From assembly GCF_004364165.1 (NCBI RefSeq), contig NZ_SOAY01000015.1, positions 92,361 to 156,360 on the forward strand: a stretch of 64,000 nt of DNA, read 5' to 3'. Of the stretch, positions 27,584 through 37,249 are shown one piece after another (the first letter of the stretch is position 1; every line of letters begins with the position of its first letter). The stretch comes from Maribacter spongiicola (GTDB taxonomy: Bacteria; Bacteroidota; Bacteroidia; Flavobacteriales; Flavobacteriaceae). The position numbers and the translations under genes are program-made. A model generated the notes under the pieces. It was not told where the DNA came from. It ran no database searches and saw only the letters and a list, made by a program, of their open reading frames with translations.

Positions 27584-30130
27584 ATGCAACAACAAGAAAG
27601 GTTGGCAGAGTTTAAGAAATCTGTCCAAAATAAATTTAATGTCTATAACAGTCTATTTTTAAACTTACCCTATAAGAATATTGAGAATGTGGGTATGTTG
27701 ATTCCGTTATTGCTGAATCAATCTGAAAAGGGGTTGAGCGAAGGTCTTAATCCGAAAGAAATTCTAGAAAACTTTTTTGAGAATTTCGTAGAAATAGAAT
27801 CTGAAAAAGAACAAATAGATTTCATGTTCCGCATCATACAGTATGTGGAACGCCAGGTAGTACTTTATGATAGTGTCGAAGATGCCGCATTTCCTAAACT
27901 GCATAAACATTCGAGTTCATTGTCATTGAAAGATTATTTTCAATTCGTTGAAAAGAATAATTCATGGGATACCATTTGGGATAAGTTGAGCACCTTCAGT
28001 GCTAGAATTGTACTAACGGCACACCCTACACAATTCTATACACCTGCGGTTTTAGATATCATTACCAACCTTAGAACATTAATTTTAGAAGATAAAATAG
28101 ATGAGATCGATGTAGGATTACAACAATTAGGACTTACATCTTTAATAAACGCTAAGAAGCCTACACCTTTAGATGAAGCAAAAAATATTATTTATACATT
28201 AAGACATGTATATTATGATGCTATTGGCGATATGTATGCATATATAAAAGGTAGCGTAGGGTCAAAAGCATTCGAAAATCATGATATAGTAAAACTAGGT
28301 TTCTGGCCTGGTGGTGACCGTGATGGTAATCCGTTCGTAACAGCAGATATTACTAGAGATGTAATGAACGAGCTTCGTTTAACTTTAATGAAGTGTTATT
28401 ACAACGATTTAAAAGGGCTGGTTCATAAGCTTACCTTTAAAGATGTACAAGAACCATTACAGAAGCTAAGATCTAATCTTTATACCGCTATGTTCGATAG
28501 TTCTAAAGATATTGGTTATGAAGATTTAATTGTACCGTTAGAAGAAATCAGATTAATACTTATTGAAAAATATCAGAGCCTTTATTTAAAAGATTTAGAG
28601 CTGTTAATTGATAAGGTAAAAATCTTTAAAGTCCACTTTGCAACGATCGATATTCGTCAAGACCATAGTATGCATACTAAGGTGATGGTTGAGGTCTTGA
28701 AAAAGAACGGATTGATCAAAGAAGACCTAAGTGAATTGTCTGAAGAAAAATTGATTGATATTCTTTTACATGAGAATTTGAATTTAGTAGCAGATGATTA
28801 TGAAGAAGATATTGTAAAAGATACTGTTAAGAACATACTTCAACTACAGACCATTCAAGATAAGAATGGCGAAGAAGGTTGTAATAGATATATCATTAGT
28901 AATTCTGAAGATGTATTCTCTATTCTTTTCGTTTATGCGCTATTTAGATGGTGTGGTTGGGCAGGTAAAGATATTACTTTTGATATCGTACCATTGTTTG
29001 AAACCATGAACGGTATGGACAATGCGCAGGCTACAATGCAGTTTTTATTTAATTTACCTGAATATAAAGCTCACGTTAAAAATAGAAATGATAAGCAAAC
29101 TATAATGCTTGGTTTTTCTGATGGTACAAAAGATGGTGGTTACTTAAAAGCGAATTGGTCTATCTTAAAAACTAAAGAAGAACTTTCAGAGGTTTGTGAT
29201 GAACATGGTATTGCAGCTATTTTCTTTGACGGTAGAGGTGGACCACCAGCAAGAGGTGGTGGTAAAACACATCGTTTTTATGCAGCACAGACAAATAAAG
29301 TTGCGAATAACGAAATTCAATTGACCATTCAAGGGCAGACCATTACTAGTACGTACGGTACAAAAGAACAGTTCATTTATAATAGTGAGCAGTTATTAAC
29401 AGCTGGTTTGTCTAATACAATACTTGAAAAGGAAATTGTTATATCAGATTCAGATAGAGAACTGATAGAAGAATTATCTGAAATGAGTTTTAAAAAGTAT
29501 GACGATTTAAAGCATCATGATAAGTTTATGCCATATTTAGAAAATATGAGTACGCTTAAGTACTATACAAAAGCTAATATTGGTAGTAGACCAGGTAAAA
29601 GAGGTAATAAAGCCAAGTTAGAATTGTCAGATTTACGTGCCATTTCTTTTGTAGGTTCTTGGAGCCAATTAAAGCAAAACGTACCAGGATATTACGGTAT
29701 TGGTACAGCATTAAAGAACTTAGAAGACAGCGGAAGATTTGCCGAAGCACAGAAGCTTTACAATGAAGTGCCATTCTTTCAAGCTTTAATGATGAATAGT
29801 ATGATGAGTCTTTCTAAATGTTATTTTGAATTGACCAGTTATATGAAAGAGAATGAGGAGTACGGGGAATTCTGGGAAATCTTACTGGCAGAATACCAGC
29901 TTTCTAAAGCAATGTTGTTGAAATTATCAGGAATGGAAATTTTAATGCAAAAAGAAGCAATTTCTAGAGAGTCTATTAAGATTAGAGAGAATATTGTTTT
30001 ACCGTTATTGGTTATACAACAATATGCACTTCAAAGAATAGGAGAGGGTACGGAGTATAAAGAGCTATATGAGAAAATTGTAACTCGCTCTCTTTATGGT
30101 AATATTAATGCTAGTAGAAACTCAGCATAA
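27584..30130 (+). CDS. ppc: phosphoenolpyruvate carboxylase
   Basis: An 848-residue cytosolic enzyme that makes oxaloacetate from PEP and bicarbonate to replenish the TCA cycle. Catalytic signatures are LTAHPTQ (catalytic His), GFWPGGDRDGNPFVT, the mobile loop FFDGRGGPPARGGGKTHR, and IMLGFSDGTKDGGYLKANW. The C terminus ends in a short INASRNSA tail, near the family's usual NTG. The length is slightly shorter than the 880-residue E. coli enzyme, normal for Bacteroidota. It is followed by its own terminator. Confidence 0.95.
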   Translation: MQQQERLAEFKKSVQNKFNVYNSLFLNLPYKNIENVGMLIPLLLNQSEKGLSEGLNPKEILENFFENFVEIESEKEQIDFMFRIIQYVERQVVLYDSVEDAAFPKLHKHSSSLSLKDYFQFVEKNNSWDTIWDKLSTFSARIVLTAHPTQFYTPAVLDIITNLRTLILEDKIDEIDVGLQQLGLTSLINAKKPTPLDEAKNIIYTLRHVYYDAIGDMYAYIKGSVGSKAFENHDIVKLGFWPGGDRDGNPFVTADITRDVMNELRLTLMKCYYNDLKGLVHKLTFKDVQEPLQKLRSNLYTAMFDSSKDIGYEDLIVPLEEIRLILIEKYQSLYLKDLELLIDKVKIFKVHFATIDIRQDHSMHTKVMVEVLKKNGLIKEDLSELSEEKLIDILLHENLNLVADDYEEDIVKDTVKNILQLQTIQDKNGEEGCNRYIISNSEDVFSILFVYALFRWCGWAGKDITFDIVPLFETMNGMDNAQATMQFLFNLPEYKAHVKNRNDKQTIMLGFSDGTKDGGYLKANWSILKTKEELSEVCDEHGIAAIFFDGRGGPPARGGGKTHRFYAAQTNKVANNEIQLTIQGQTITSTYGTKEQFIYNSEQLLTAGLSNTILEKEIVISDSDRELIEELSEMSFKKYDDLKHHDKFMPYLENMSTLKYYTKANIGSRPGKRGNKAKLELSDLRAISFVGSWSQLKQNVPGYYGIGTALKNLEDSGRFAEAQKLYNEVPFFQALMMNSMMSLSKCYFELTSYMKENEEYGEFWEILLAEYQLSKAMLLKLSGMEILMQKEAISRESIKIRENIVLPLLVIQQYALQRIGEGTEYKELYEKIVTRSLYGNINASRNSA

Positions 30131-30149
30131 TATCTTTAGTAAAGTTTAA

Positions 30150-30186
30150 AAAGGCTCTGTAACCAAAATTACAGAGCTTTTTTTTA
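30150..30186 (+). terminator. intrinsic terminator of ppc
   Basis: Stem GGCTCTGTAA / TTACAGAGCT (one G-T pair) with a CCAAAA loop and an eight-base T run. Confidence 0.9.
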
Positions 30187-30204
30187 TTGCAAATGTTTTA
30201 GGGC

Positions 30205-32289
30205 TTAATGAACTTTGCGTACTACTTCTATAGAATTAGAAATATCAAAACAACCATTGAATTCATCAAACGTCCAACCAGGTTCCATTCCTGTTAGTCC
30301 ATCTTCATACCTAATGTAGTAGATAAAACAAGTGCCTTCGCCTGCATCATTAAAGTCTACAGATTTAAGATCTGCAACAGTTGGCGGAAGACCAAGTATT
30401 TTGCCGGTTTCATCAGTAATGATCCAAGAACTATTTGTTCCAGAAGTATTTTCATTACTTAGAGAAATGCCAGTTACAAAATCAGCAGTTTCATCGACTA
30501 TGAACTCGAAAGGACCTCCTGTTATCATTCCTGCTTCAGGTTTTGTTCTTACCACTGTCAATGGGTTTGATAGCGCAAAATTTCCAGTAACGTTATTTGC
30601 ATTCATATCTACCGCAAGTCCTGAAATTTCACCTTCGTAACGTGCGTACCAAATTAGGCAAGTTCCTGCACCGGCACCGTCAAAATTAACACCTTCTACA
30701 GCTTCAAGAGTAGGAGGTAGCCCTAAAATTTTTCCTTGGTCATCGGTAATTACCCAAGTGTTTTGAGAACCCGAAGCATTAGAAATATCTAGTGTAATAC
30801 CATAAACATTGTCTACTTCACCGTCAACACAAAAGTTAAACGGACCACCTACTAAAGTACCTGCGTTTACGCCTTGTACTCTTTGAACTTCAATAGGGTT
30901 AGATAAATCAAAGCATCCAGTTAAGTCTGCAGCATTATTACCCATGGCAGCACCTTCTAAACCATCTTCATATCTTAAATACCAGATTAAACAAGTACCA
31001 ATACCGGCAGCATCAAAGTTTACACCTTTAACAGCATCTAATGTTGGTGGAAGTCCAAGAATATTTAGTTCCTCATCAGTAATAACCCATGTACTATTCG
31101 TTCCTGAAGCTTCAGAGGCATCTAGCATAATATCGGTTACATGGTCAGCTTCACCATCTACATAAAATTTATATGGTCCGCCGGTTAAAACACCTGCTTC
31201 TGTTTTACTTCTAACCACTTCAATTGAATTAGATAAATTAAAATTACCTTGTAGGTCATTTGCGTTCATATCAACCGCTAGTCCGCTCAATTCACCTTCA
31301 TAGCGCAAATACCATATCAAGCAGGTACCAGCACCGGCGCCATCAAAATTCACACCTTCTACTGCATCAAGCGTAGGTGGTAATCCAAGTATTTTTCCTT
31401 GATCATCAGTAATGACCCAACTGCTATTGCTTCCATTGGCATCTGAGTTGTCTAATGTGATTCCATAAACATTGTCTACTTCACCGTCAACGCAAAAATT
31501 AAAAGGTCCGCCAGAAATTGTTCCTGCATTTGCGGCATCTAAGCGAGTAACTTGAATAGCGTTAGATAAGCTAAAGCAACCTTCAAGTTCACCTGCGTTC
31601 TTGCCAGCTTCAGCACCAAGTAAACCATCTTCATATCGTAAATACCAGATAAGACAAACTCCGGCTCCAGCCATGTCAAAATCAACTTCTTTAACAGCAT
31701 CTAATGTAGGCGGTAATCCAAGAATATTCAATTGATCATCAGTAATTACAAAAGAGCTATTGCTACCTAGGGCATCATCGCTATTTAAAGAAATATCTGT
31801 AACGAAATCGGCCTTTCCATCTACGGTGAATTCATAAGGTCCGCCAGAAAGTACACCTGCCATGGTTTCATTTCTTTGCACCTCGATGGAATTCGATAAA
31901 TCAAAAGAGCCTTCAAGACCATTGGTGTTCAAACCCATTTCTAGTCCGGTTAGCCCTTCTTCATAACGTAGATACCAAATAAAGCAAGTGCCCGCTCCTG
32001 CAGCGTCAAAATCTACTCCGTATACAGCATCTAAAGTTGGTGGAAGACCAAGGATGTTATTTTGGTCATCGGTAATTACCCATGTGCTCATGCTTCCTGC
32101 AGCGCTTTCGCTGTTTAGGGCAATGCTATTTACCATATCAGGTATGCCGTCAACACAAAAAGTAAAAGGTCCACCTGCTATGTCACCCGATGCAGGTATG
32201 ATTACATCAGTAACGGCATTATCGTCATCTGAACAACTTGCCATAACTAGCAAGAGCATTAAAATTGATAAAAAATTGAAATTTTTCAT
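30205..32289 (-). CDS. lipoprotein built of six ~110-residue repeats
   Basis: A 694-residue predicted lipoprotein (MKNFNFLSILMLLLVMASCS, lipobox Cys19). From residue 36 to the end it is six tandem repeats of about 110 residues. Each contains GGPFxFxVDG, SSWVITDDQ, NILGLPPTLDAV, VNFDxAGAG, and T/V-C-LIWYLRYE, then a GxFDLSN segment. Odd repeats have Cys in FCVDG (C45, C266 and so on), and even repeats have Cys in GCF (C238 and so on). Every repeat also has the TC Cys, giving exactly two Cys per repeat. The protein is probably surface-exposed; no enzymatic motif is seen and I cannot name the domain. Confidence 0.85.
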   Translation of the reverse strand: MKNFNFLSILMLLLVMASCSDDDNAVTDVIIPASGDIAGGPFTFCVDGIPDMVNSIALNSESAAGSMSTWVITDDQNNILGLPPTLDAVYGVDFDAAGAGTCFIWYLRYEEGLTGLEMGLNTNGLEGSFDLSNSIEVQRNETMAGVLSGGPYEFTVDGKADFVTDISLNSDDALGSNSSFVITDDQLNILGLPPTLDAVKEVDFDMAGAGVCLIWYLRYEDGLLGAEAGKNAGELEGCFSLSNAIQVTRLDAANAGTISGGPFNFCVDGEVDNVYGITLDNSDANGSNSSWVITDDQGKILGLPPTLDAVEGVNFDGAGAGTCLIWYLRYEGELSGLAVDMNANDLQGNFNLSNSIEVVRSKTEAGVLTGGPYKFYVDGEADHVTDIMLDASEASGTNSTWVITDEELNILGLPPTLDAVKGVNFDAAGIGTCLIWYLRYEDGLEGAAMGNNAADLTGCFDLSNPIEVQRVQGVNAGTLVGGPFNFCVDGEVDNVYGITLDISNASGSQNTWVITDDQGKILGLPPTLEAVEGVNFDGAGAGTCLIWYARYEGEISGLAVDMNANNVTGNFALSNPLTVVRTKPEAGMITGGPFEFIVDETADFVTGISLSNENTSGTNSSWIITDETGKILGLPPTVADLKSVDFNDAGEGTCFIYYIRYEDGLTGMEPGWTFDEFNGCFDISNSIEVVRKVH
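30208..32184 (-). repeat. six tandem in-gene repeats of about 330 bp, alternating A/B type
   Basis: The six units align over their whole length at the protein level. Type A (1, 3, 5) and type B (2, 4, 6) alternate strictly, so the effective period is about 665 bp. Units 3 and 5 are the most alike, for example CVDGEVDNVYGITLD in both, which suggests recent duplication of an A-B pair. Confidence 0.85.
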
Positions 32290-32343
32290 ATGTTCCGTTT
32301 TTTTTGGTTACAGACAAATGAATAAAATTCATATAACAAGATA

Positions 32344-32394
32344 ATCACAAGAATATCAACTTATTGTGATAACTCTTGTGATACTTTCGTGATA
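32344..32394. promoter_or_regulatory. clustered TGTGATA repeats, possible operator
   Basis: In the 181-base gap upstream of the repeat lipoprotein, TTGTGATA occurs at 32364 and 32376 and TCGTGATA at 32387, with spacings of 12 and 11 bases. A perfect 9-base inverted partner (ATCACAAGA at 32344-32352 against TCTTGTGAT at 32374-32382) is also present. This resembles a cooperative binding site on one DNA face. No regulator can be named. Confidence 0.4.
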
Positions 32395-32470
32395 TTTATG
32401 TAGTGCTAACTATTTTGACGGGTGTCACTTTAACATGTTGATTATTAGTGAGATGATTACTTTTGTATAT

Positions 32471-32911
32471 TTAAAAAATGGCAAGTAGGGATTTATACCC
32501 TTGCCAGCTGCAAGTACCATCGCTAGTTGTAAAAGTTTCGTAATCATTACTGATACGATAAGTATCTATGGTCGTGCATCCTCCTAATGGAATTTCTCTC
32601 AGTTGAAGCTCAAAATGAATAAGCTCATTAACATCGAATGGAGATAGAATTTTTCTTTTGTTATTTAAGCTTGCAGTTAAAATACCTTCTTTGTTAAAAA
32701 CGGTAATTGTTTGGCGTTTGCCATGAAAACAACCAATAGAAGTAATTTGAATGGTATAATGTTCGCCGTGTTGCAGTGATTCAATCATTGTAGGCAATCG
32801 CTCTGCTGAGTATTTATTCTCAGCAGTTACTGTAGAATCGTTTACTTTAAAACTTGTAGTTAATATTAAAATGGAAAGTAAAAATATCCAAGGGTGCTTT
32901 TTAAATATCAT
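32471..32911 (-). CDS. secreted hypothetical protein
   Basis: A 146-residue protein with a signal peptide or single N-terminal helix (IFLLSILILTTSF, about 10-22). The mature part contains two Cys (IGCFHGKR and GGCTTID) and a C-terminal GTCSWQGY. The pattern HYTIQITSIGCFHGKRQTITVF suggests a small beta-sandwich protein. I do not recognise a named family. It lies upstream of and parallel to the repeat lipoprotein but is separated by the TGTGATA cluster, so co-transcription is unclear. Confidence 0.65.
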   Translation of the reverse strand: MIFKKHPWIFLLSILILTTSFKVNDSTVTAENKYSAERLPTMIESLQHGEHYTIQITSIGCFHGKRQTITVFNKEGILTASLNNKRKILSPFDVNELIHFELQLREIPLGGCTTIDTYRISNDYETFTTSDGTCSWQGYKSLLAIF

Positions 32912-33014
32912 AATAGTCTTAATTCAATTATTATGCCGATAATTTTGCTGGTTGAGGGCAGAAGAATCGGTATTTATATATAAGACTGTAAATAATTTTT
33001 AATGTGGCAGAATA

Positions 33015-34508
33015 TTACATTTTAGAACTTAATAGCGCATAAAATGTTTCGATACCATAAGCAATCTGACCTATTTTTAAATTCTCGTTGGGACTGTGTT
33101 GATTATTATCTGGGTTGACCATTGGTACAATAAATGCCGGAATTTTTAATTCATTGATAAATGGAGAAATTGGAACTGTACCACCCATTATTCTGATTTG
33201 AACGGGCTTTTCACCGAATTTAGTTTCCATAGTTTTTACAATGCTATTTCCAAACGGATTATTTAAATCTGTACGAAAGGCATCTGTAACAGTGCCTTCT
33301 TTAATGGTAACAATTTTATCATATTTTAGTCTGTCATCCATAGTAGGTTCGGTACTCATTACATGAAATCCTTGATTTTTAATATGCTCCTTTACTAATT
33401 TTTTCAGTCTGTCGCCATCTGATTCTGGCACTAACCTTAAGTCTAATTCTGCAGTTGCAGTAGCCGGTAAAATTGTTCTCGCTTGATCACCTATCCATCC
33501 AGAACCTAATCCGCGAATATTCAAAGAAGGGTATTGTAAAGCTTCTTGGTAAAAGCTACCTACTTTTTCAGGAGTAGAAATTGCTAAGTTTTTATTGATC
33601 TCTTCGATATTATCTGGTACACTTTTTAATATTCCTAATGTAGCTTCATCCAAAGAGATTCCGTCATAATAGCCTTTGATTAAAACTCGCCCATCTGCAT
33701 CTTTCATAGTTGCTAATAGTTGTGCTAATTGAAAACCAGGGTTAGGAGCATAATTTCCATAATGCCCACTGTGCTGAGGTTGTATGGGTCCGTGAGTGGT
33801 GATAGACAGCGTAGTTATGCCTCTACAACCATAAACAACGGTTGGTTTGCCTGAAACATGCACCGGACCATCATTGATAACTAAGAAATCAGCTTTAAGT
33901 AAATCTTTATAGGTACGCACAGCTTGCGGTAAGGGTGCACTACTTTTTTCTTCTTCACTATCTAATATGACCTTTACATTATAAGGTATTTCAATACCGT
34001 CTTTTTTAAGTGCATCAATGGCATTTAAAAACATAACAATAGGTCCTTTATCATCAGATGTTGATCTTCCAAAAAGTCGCCAGTCATAATTAATATCATC
34101 TTCTAAATCTGAAAATGCTTCCTTTTTCCAGCCATCATCAGTTTTAGATTTCAGTACTACTTTGTAAGGATCAGGTTGGTCCCATTTTTTAGCATCAACA
34201 GATTGACCATCTAAATGCATGTAAAATAAGATGGTAGGTTTATTGTCATCCATCGGTAGGGCCGCAAAGAAAAGAGGTAAACCTTCTGTCTCTAAAATGG
34301 TGCTATTAAAACCTCTTTCAGTGAATTTTTTTCTAAGCCAAAAAAGGTTCGAATCTATATCATCTGCGTTTAGGGCATCATTTGGTATGGCAACAAATTC
34401 TCTTAATTCTACAATAGCATTGGCAACTTTAGATTTTATTAAAATAGAGTCCTGGGAGTAGCCAGAGTAAAGAGATAAAAATAGTAGAAACGTAAATAAT
34501 TTTTTCAT
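33015..34508 (-). CDS. secreted M20 family metallopeptidase (dipeptidase-like)
   Basis: A protein of about 497 residues. The start at 34508 (MKKLFTFLLFLSLYSGYSQ) gives a clean signal peptide, so I prefer it over 34550. Zinc-site motifs of M20 are visible: FYMHLDGQSVDAKKW (His and Asp), GRSTSDDKGP (bridging Asp), and DSEEEKSS (catalytic Glu and ligand). A dimerisation lid domain lies in the middle, and NQHSPNENLKIG near the end holds the last His. It is expected in the periplasm, hydrolysing short peptides or related amides. Confidence 0.9.
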   Translation of the reverse strand: MKKLFTFLLFLSLYSGYSQDSILIKSKVANAIVELREFVAIPNDALNADDIDSNLFWLRKKFTERGFNSTILETEGLPLFFAALPMDDNKPTILFYMHLDGQSVDAKKWDQPDPYKVVLKSKTDDGWKKEAFSDLEDDINYDWRLFGRSTSDDKGPIVMFLNAIDALKKDGIEIPYNVKVILDSEEEKSSAPLPQAVRTYKDLLKADFLVINDGPVHVSGKPTVVYGCRGITTLSITTHGPIQPQHSGHYGNYAPNPGFQLAQLLATMKDADGRVLIKGYYDGISLDEATLGILKSVPDNIEEINKNLAISTPEKVGSFYQEALQYPSLNIRGLGSGWIGDQARTILPATATAELDLRLVPESDGDRLKKLVKEHIKNQGFHVMSTEPTMDDRLKYDKIVTIKEGTVTDAFRTDLNNPFGNSIVKTMETKFGEKPVQIRIMGGTVPISPFINELKIPAFIVPMVNPDNNQHSPNENLKIGQIAYGIETFYALLSSKM

Positions 34509-34728
34509 GTTTGTTCTCGTGAATATATTCTTTAAATGTAAGCAAAACAAAGGGATTTGGAAGTCTTATTTGAACGTTACATGTGTTAATGAAAATCTTT
34601 AATTTTTATAAAATGTAATAACAATAAATCTATGACCAATTATAGCCGAATTAAAATTTTAAATATGAAAGAATTTTAAATTTTGAAACCAAAAATTGCA
34701 TTACTTTGATAAAAATTACGTTAAAAGG

Positions 34729-36468
34729 ATGAAAAAAATTGTTCAATATATTTTGGTCTTTTTTGTGTTAAGTTCATGTTCAGATAATGATTTAGGCGAG
34801 GTTGAAGATTTAGACTCGGGCACTATCGAAGTAACTGTTTTGTTAGGTGATAATGCTGCTATTGGAGCAACCGTGACTACTGACCCCGAAACTAAGACAA
34901 AGATTGTAAATGAAACTGGAGTTGTTGTGTTCAATGATATACCACCAGGTGAATACACGGTTAAAGTTATTTTAAGTGAAGTACCAGATTTTATATATTT
35001 TCAAGAGATTATTCTAGCTAAGGATGAAACAAAAAAAATAATTTTCGAAATCCCTGAAATTCCAGAGTTGACCGAACAAGATTTAGATGTTGCGTCTTGG
35101 TTAAATCTATCATATAAAAATTTACAGGGGATTTTCGATGCCGATGCCTACTTGGCATATTGGGGAGATACCGGAACAGATATTTTAAAAGCTAACCGCA
35201 TGGTGGACGGTACTTTAGTAGAATTAGATGCTTATTATTTGAATTCGCAAACTAATATTATTAATGACGTATGGGCAGAACATTACATTCAAATACGGAA
35301 TATAAATTTGGGTATAGATTACTTAATTGATTCCTCTAATATAGTGGCAGATAATATTAATAGAGTGGAATACGAAGCTCAGTTTAAATTCTTAAGAGGC
35401 TTGTTATATTTCAATCTGATAAAAATATATGGAAATCCTCTTCTAAGTGTTACAGCCGAAATTGATTTGAGTGGTCCTCCAAATTATCCACAAAATCCAA
35501 ATACAACTTATACGCAAATAGAAGAAGATTTACTTTTTGCCGTTCAAAATTTACCGGTTTCTGAATCTAATGACCGGGCTAATCAGTTAACTGCAAGGGC
35601 TTTATTGGCAAAAGTATATATGACCATGGCTGGTTTTCCTTTAAACGAAACCAGTAAATATGCAAATGCCTTAGAACATTTAAAAATTATTCAAGGTCAA
35701 TATGAATTAATTGCGAATTATAATTCAATTTTCAAAGAGGAAAATGAAGTTTCCAATAGTGAAATATTATTTAGAATTGCGTACGACGGCGAGGAGAATA
35801 CAAGTAGTTCTTTTAATGATTATTGGGGTCCTATAGGTGTTACAGAACGAGATGCTTTGGTGCTTGTACCTGGTTTTGCAAATTCATTTAATAATATGGC
35901 AGCGACCTTTAATAACCCCGTAAGTTTTCCAATAGTAATTGAAGATAACCGCTTTGAAAATTCAATAGCAACATTTTCTGTTTCTGGAAGTAGCGTCGTT
36001 AATGAGGAGAATCCGGATAATTGGAGGCCTTTAAAATGGTATAACGGAGAATTACCTAATGCAGATTTTAGCTCAACATCGTTTGATTATCCACTTATAA
36101 GATATGCCGATATCCTTTTATTGTTGGCAGAAGCTGAGAATGAAATAAACGGACCAACCGCATTGGCATACGATGCAATTAACCAAGTTCGAGAAAGAGC
36201 ATATGGTAATAATGCTAATAATATAACATCAAACCTAAATCAAGAGGAATTTTTAGAGGCTATATTTTTGGAGCGAAAATTAGAGCTTTGTTTTGAAGGT
36301 CATAGAAGAGATGACTTAATTAGAGGAGAAAAGCTTCAGGAAGTCATCGATGATTTTAACAATAACAATGACTTCCAAAAAGATTTTCAACCACACGAAT
36401 ATGTATGGCCTATACCACAATCTGAAATAAACTTGAATCCAAATGCGATACAAAACCCCGGCTATTAA
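34729..36468 (+). CDS. SusD/RagB-family lipoprotein with N-terminal Ig/carboxypeptidase-regulatory-like domain
   Basis: A predicted outer-membrane lipoprotein of about 579 residues (lipobox LSSC, Cys17). Residues 30-104 form a beta-sandwich resembling carboxypeptidase-regulatory domains (GTIEVTVLLGDNAAIGATVTT...GVVVFNDIPPGEYTVKV). From about 113 onward it is SusD-like: QFKFLRGLLYFNLIKIYGNPLL, ARALLAKVYMTMAG, YPLIRYADILLLLAEAENEI and FLERKLELCFEGHRRDDLIR near the end. SusD proteins capture nutrients for a TonB-dependent SusC partner. No SusC is adjacent here, which is unusual. Start at 34729. Confidence 0.88.
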   Translation: MKKIVQYILVFFVLSSCSDNDLGEVEDLDSGTIEVTVLLGDNAAIGATVTTDPETKTKIVNETGVVVFNDIPPGEYTVKVILSEVPDFIYFQEIILAKDETKKIIFEIPEIPELTEQDLDVASWLNLSYKNLQGIFDADAYLAYWGDTGTDILKANRMVDGTLVELDAYYLNSQTNIINDVWAEHYIQIRNINLGIDYLIDSSNIVADNINRVEYEAQFKFLRGLLYFNLIKIYGNPLLSVTAEIDLSGPPNYPQNPNTTYTQIEEDLLFAVQNLPVSESNDRANQLTARALLAKVYMTMAGFPLNETSKYANALEHLKIIQGQYELIANYNSIFKEENEVSNSEILFRIAYDGEENTSSSFNDYWGPIGVTERDALVLVPGFANSFNNMAATFNNPVSFPIVIEDNRFENSIATFSVSGSSVVNEENPDNWRPLKWYNGELPNADFSSTSFDYPLIRYADILLLLAEAENEINGPTALAYDAINQVRERAYGNNANNITSNLNQEEFLEAIFLERKLELCFEGHRRDDLIRGEKLQEVIDDFNNNNDFQKDFQPHEYVWPIPQSEINLNPNAIQNPGY

Positions 36469-36478
36469 GGGCAGTTCT

Positions 36479-37243
36479 TTAGCGAATCGCCTTTACGAAT
36501 TCTGAAATAGAATTAACACCTTTACTGGTTAAATGCTTTATAAAAGCAGAGCCTATTATGGCGCCTTTAGCAGTTTTCGTAGCTTGTTGAAATGTTTCTT
36601 CGTCTTTAATACCGAAACCTACTATTTGTGGGTTTTTTAAATTCATTGCCGCAATACGCTCAAAATAGCTTTCTTGTTCTTGACCAAAGCCCGATTTTGA
36701 ACCTGTAACACTAGCTGAACTTACCATATAGATGAATCCGTTTGAAGCATCGTCAATTTGGCGAATACGAATATCACTCGTTTGTGGTGTAATTAGAAAA
36801 ACATTTATGAGTCCGTATTTTTTAAAAGTAGCCTCATAATCCTCTTGGTAAACATCTAAAGGTAAATCTGGCATAATCAATCCGTCAATACCTATTTCTT
36901 GACATTTTTTACAGAATGCCTCAACACCGTATTGTAACATCGGGTTAAAATACCCCATGATAATTAAAGGAATAGAAACCGTTTTACGAATATCTTTTAA
37001 TTGGTTAAAAAGTAGTTCGGTAGTCATTCCATTTTTTAAAGCAGCGGTAGAGCTCTCTTGAATTGTTGGCCCGTCTGCAAGAGGGTCACTAAATGGTAAT
37101 CCTATTTCAATCATATCTACGCCGTTCTTTTCCAAATCTTGAATGATTTGAACAGTATCGTTCAATGCAGGGTAACCAGCTGTAAAATATATAGAAAGAA
37201 GCTTTTTGTCTTCTTGTAATTTTGTTGTAATTCTATTGCTCAT
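36479..37243 (-). CDS. trpA: tryptophan synthase alpha chain
   Basis: A 254-residue TIM-barrel subunit that cleaves indole-3-glycerol phosphate to indole and passes it to TrpB. Catalytic residues are in MIEIGLPFSDPLADGP (Glu and Asp). The phosphate-binding GFIYMVSSASVTGSKSG is present. It is the last gene of the trp operon, six bases after trpB, and converges with the SusD gene across ten bases. Confidence 0.97.
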   Translation of the reverse strand: MSNRITTKLQEDKKLLSIYFTAGYPALNDTVQIIQDLEKNGVDMIEIGLPFSDPLADGPTIQESSTAALKNGMTTELLFNQLKDIRKTVSIPLIIMGYFNPMLQYGVEAFCKKCQEIGIDGLIMPDLPLDVYQEDYEATFKKYGLINVFLITPQTSDIRIRQIDDASNGFIYMVSSASVTGSKSGFGQEQESYFERIAAMNLKNPQIVGFGIKDEETFQQATKTAKGAIIGSAFIKHLTSKGVNSISEFVKAIR

Positions 37244-37249
37244 AATAGG

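Noticed and set aside
30332-31165. Plus-strand open frames opposite the repeat lipoprotein
   Set aside because: They recur at the same offset in each repeat and are simply antisense shadows of the repeated gene.
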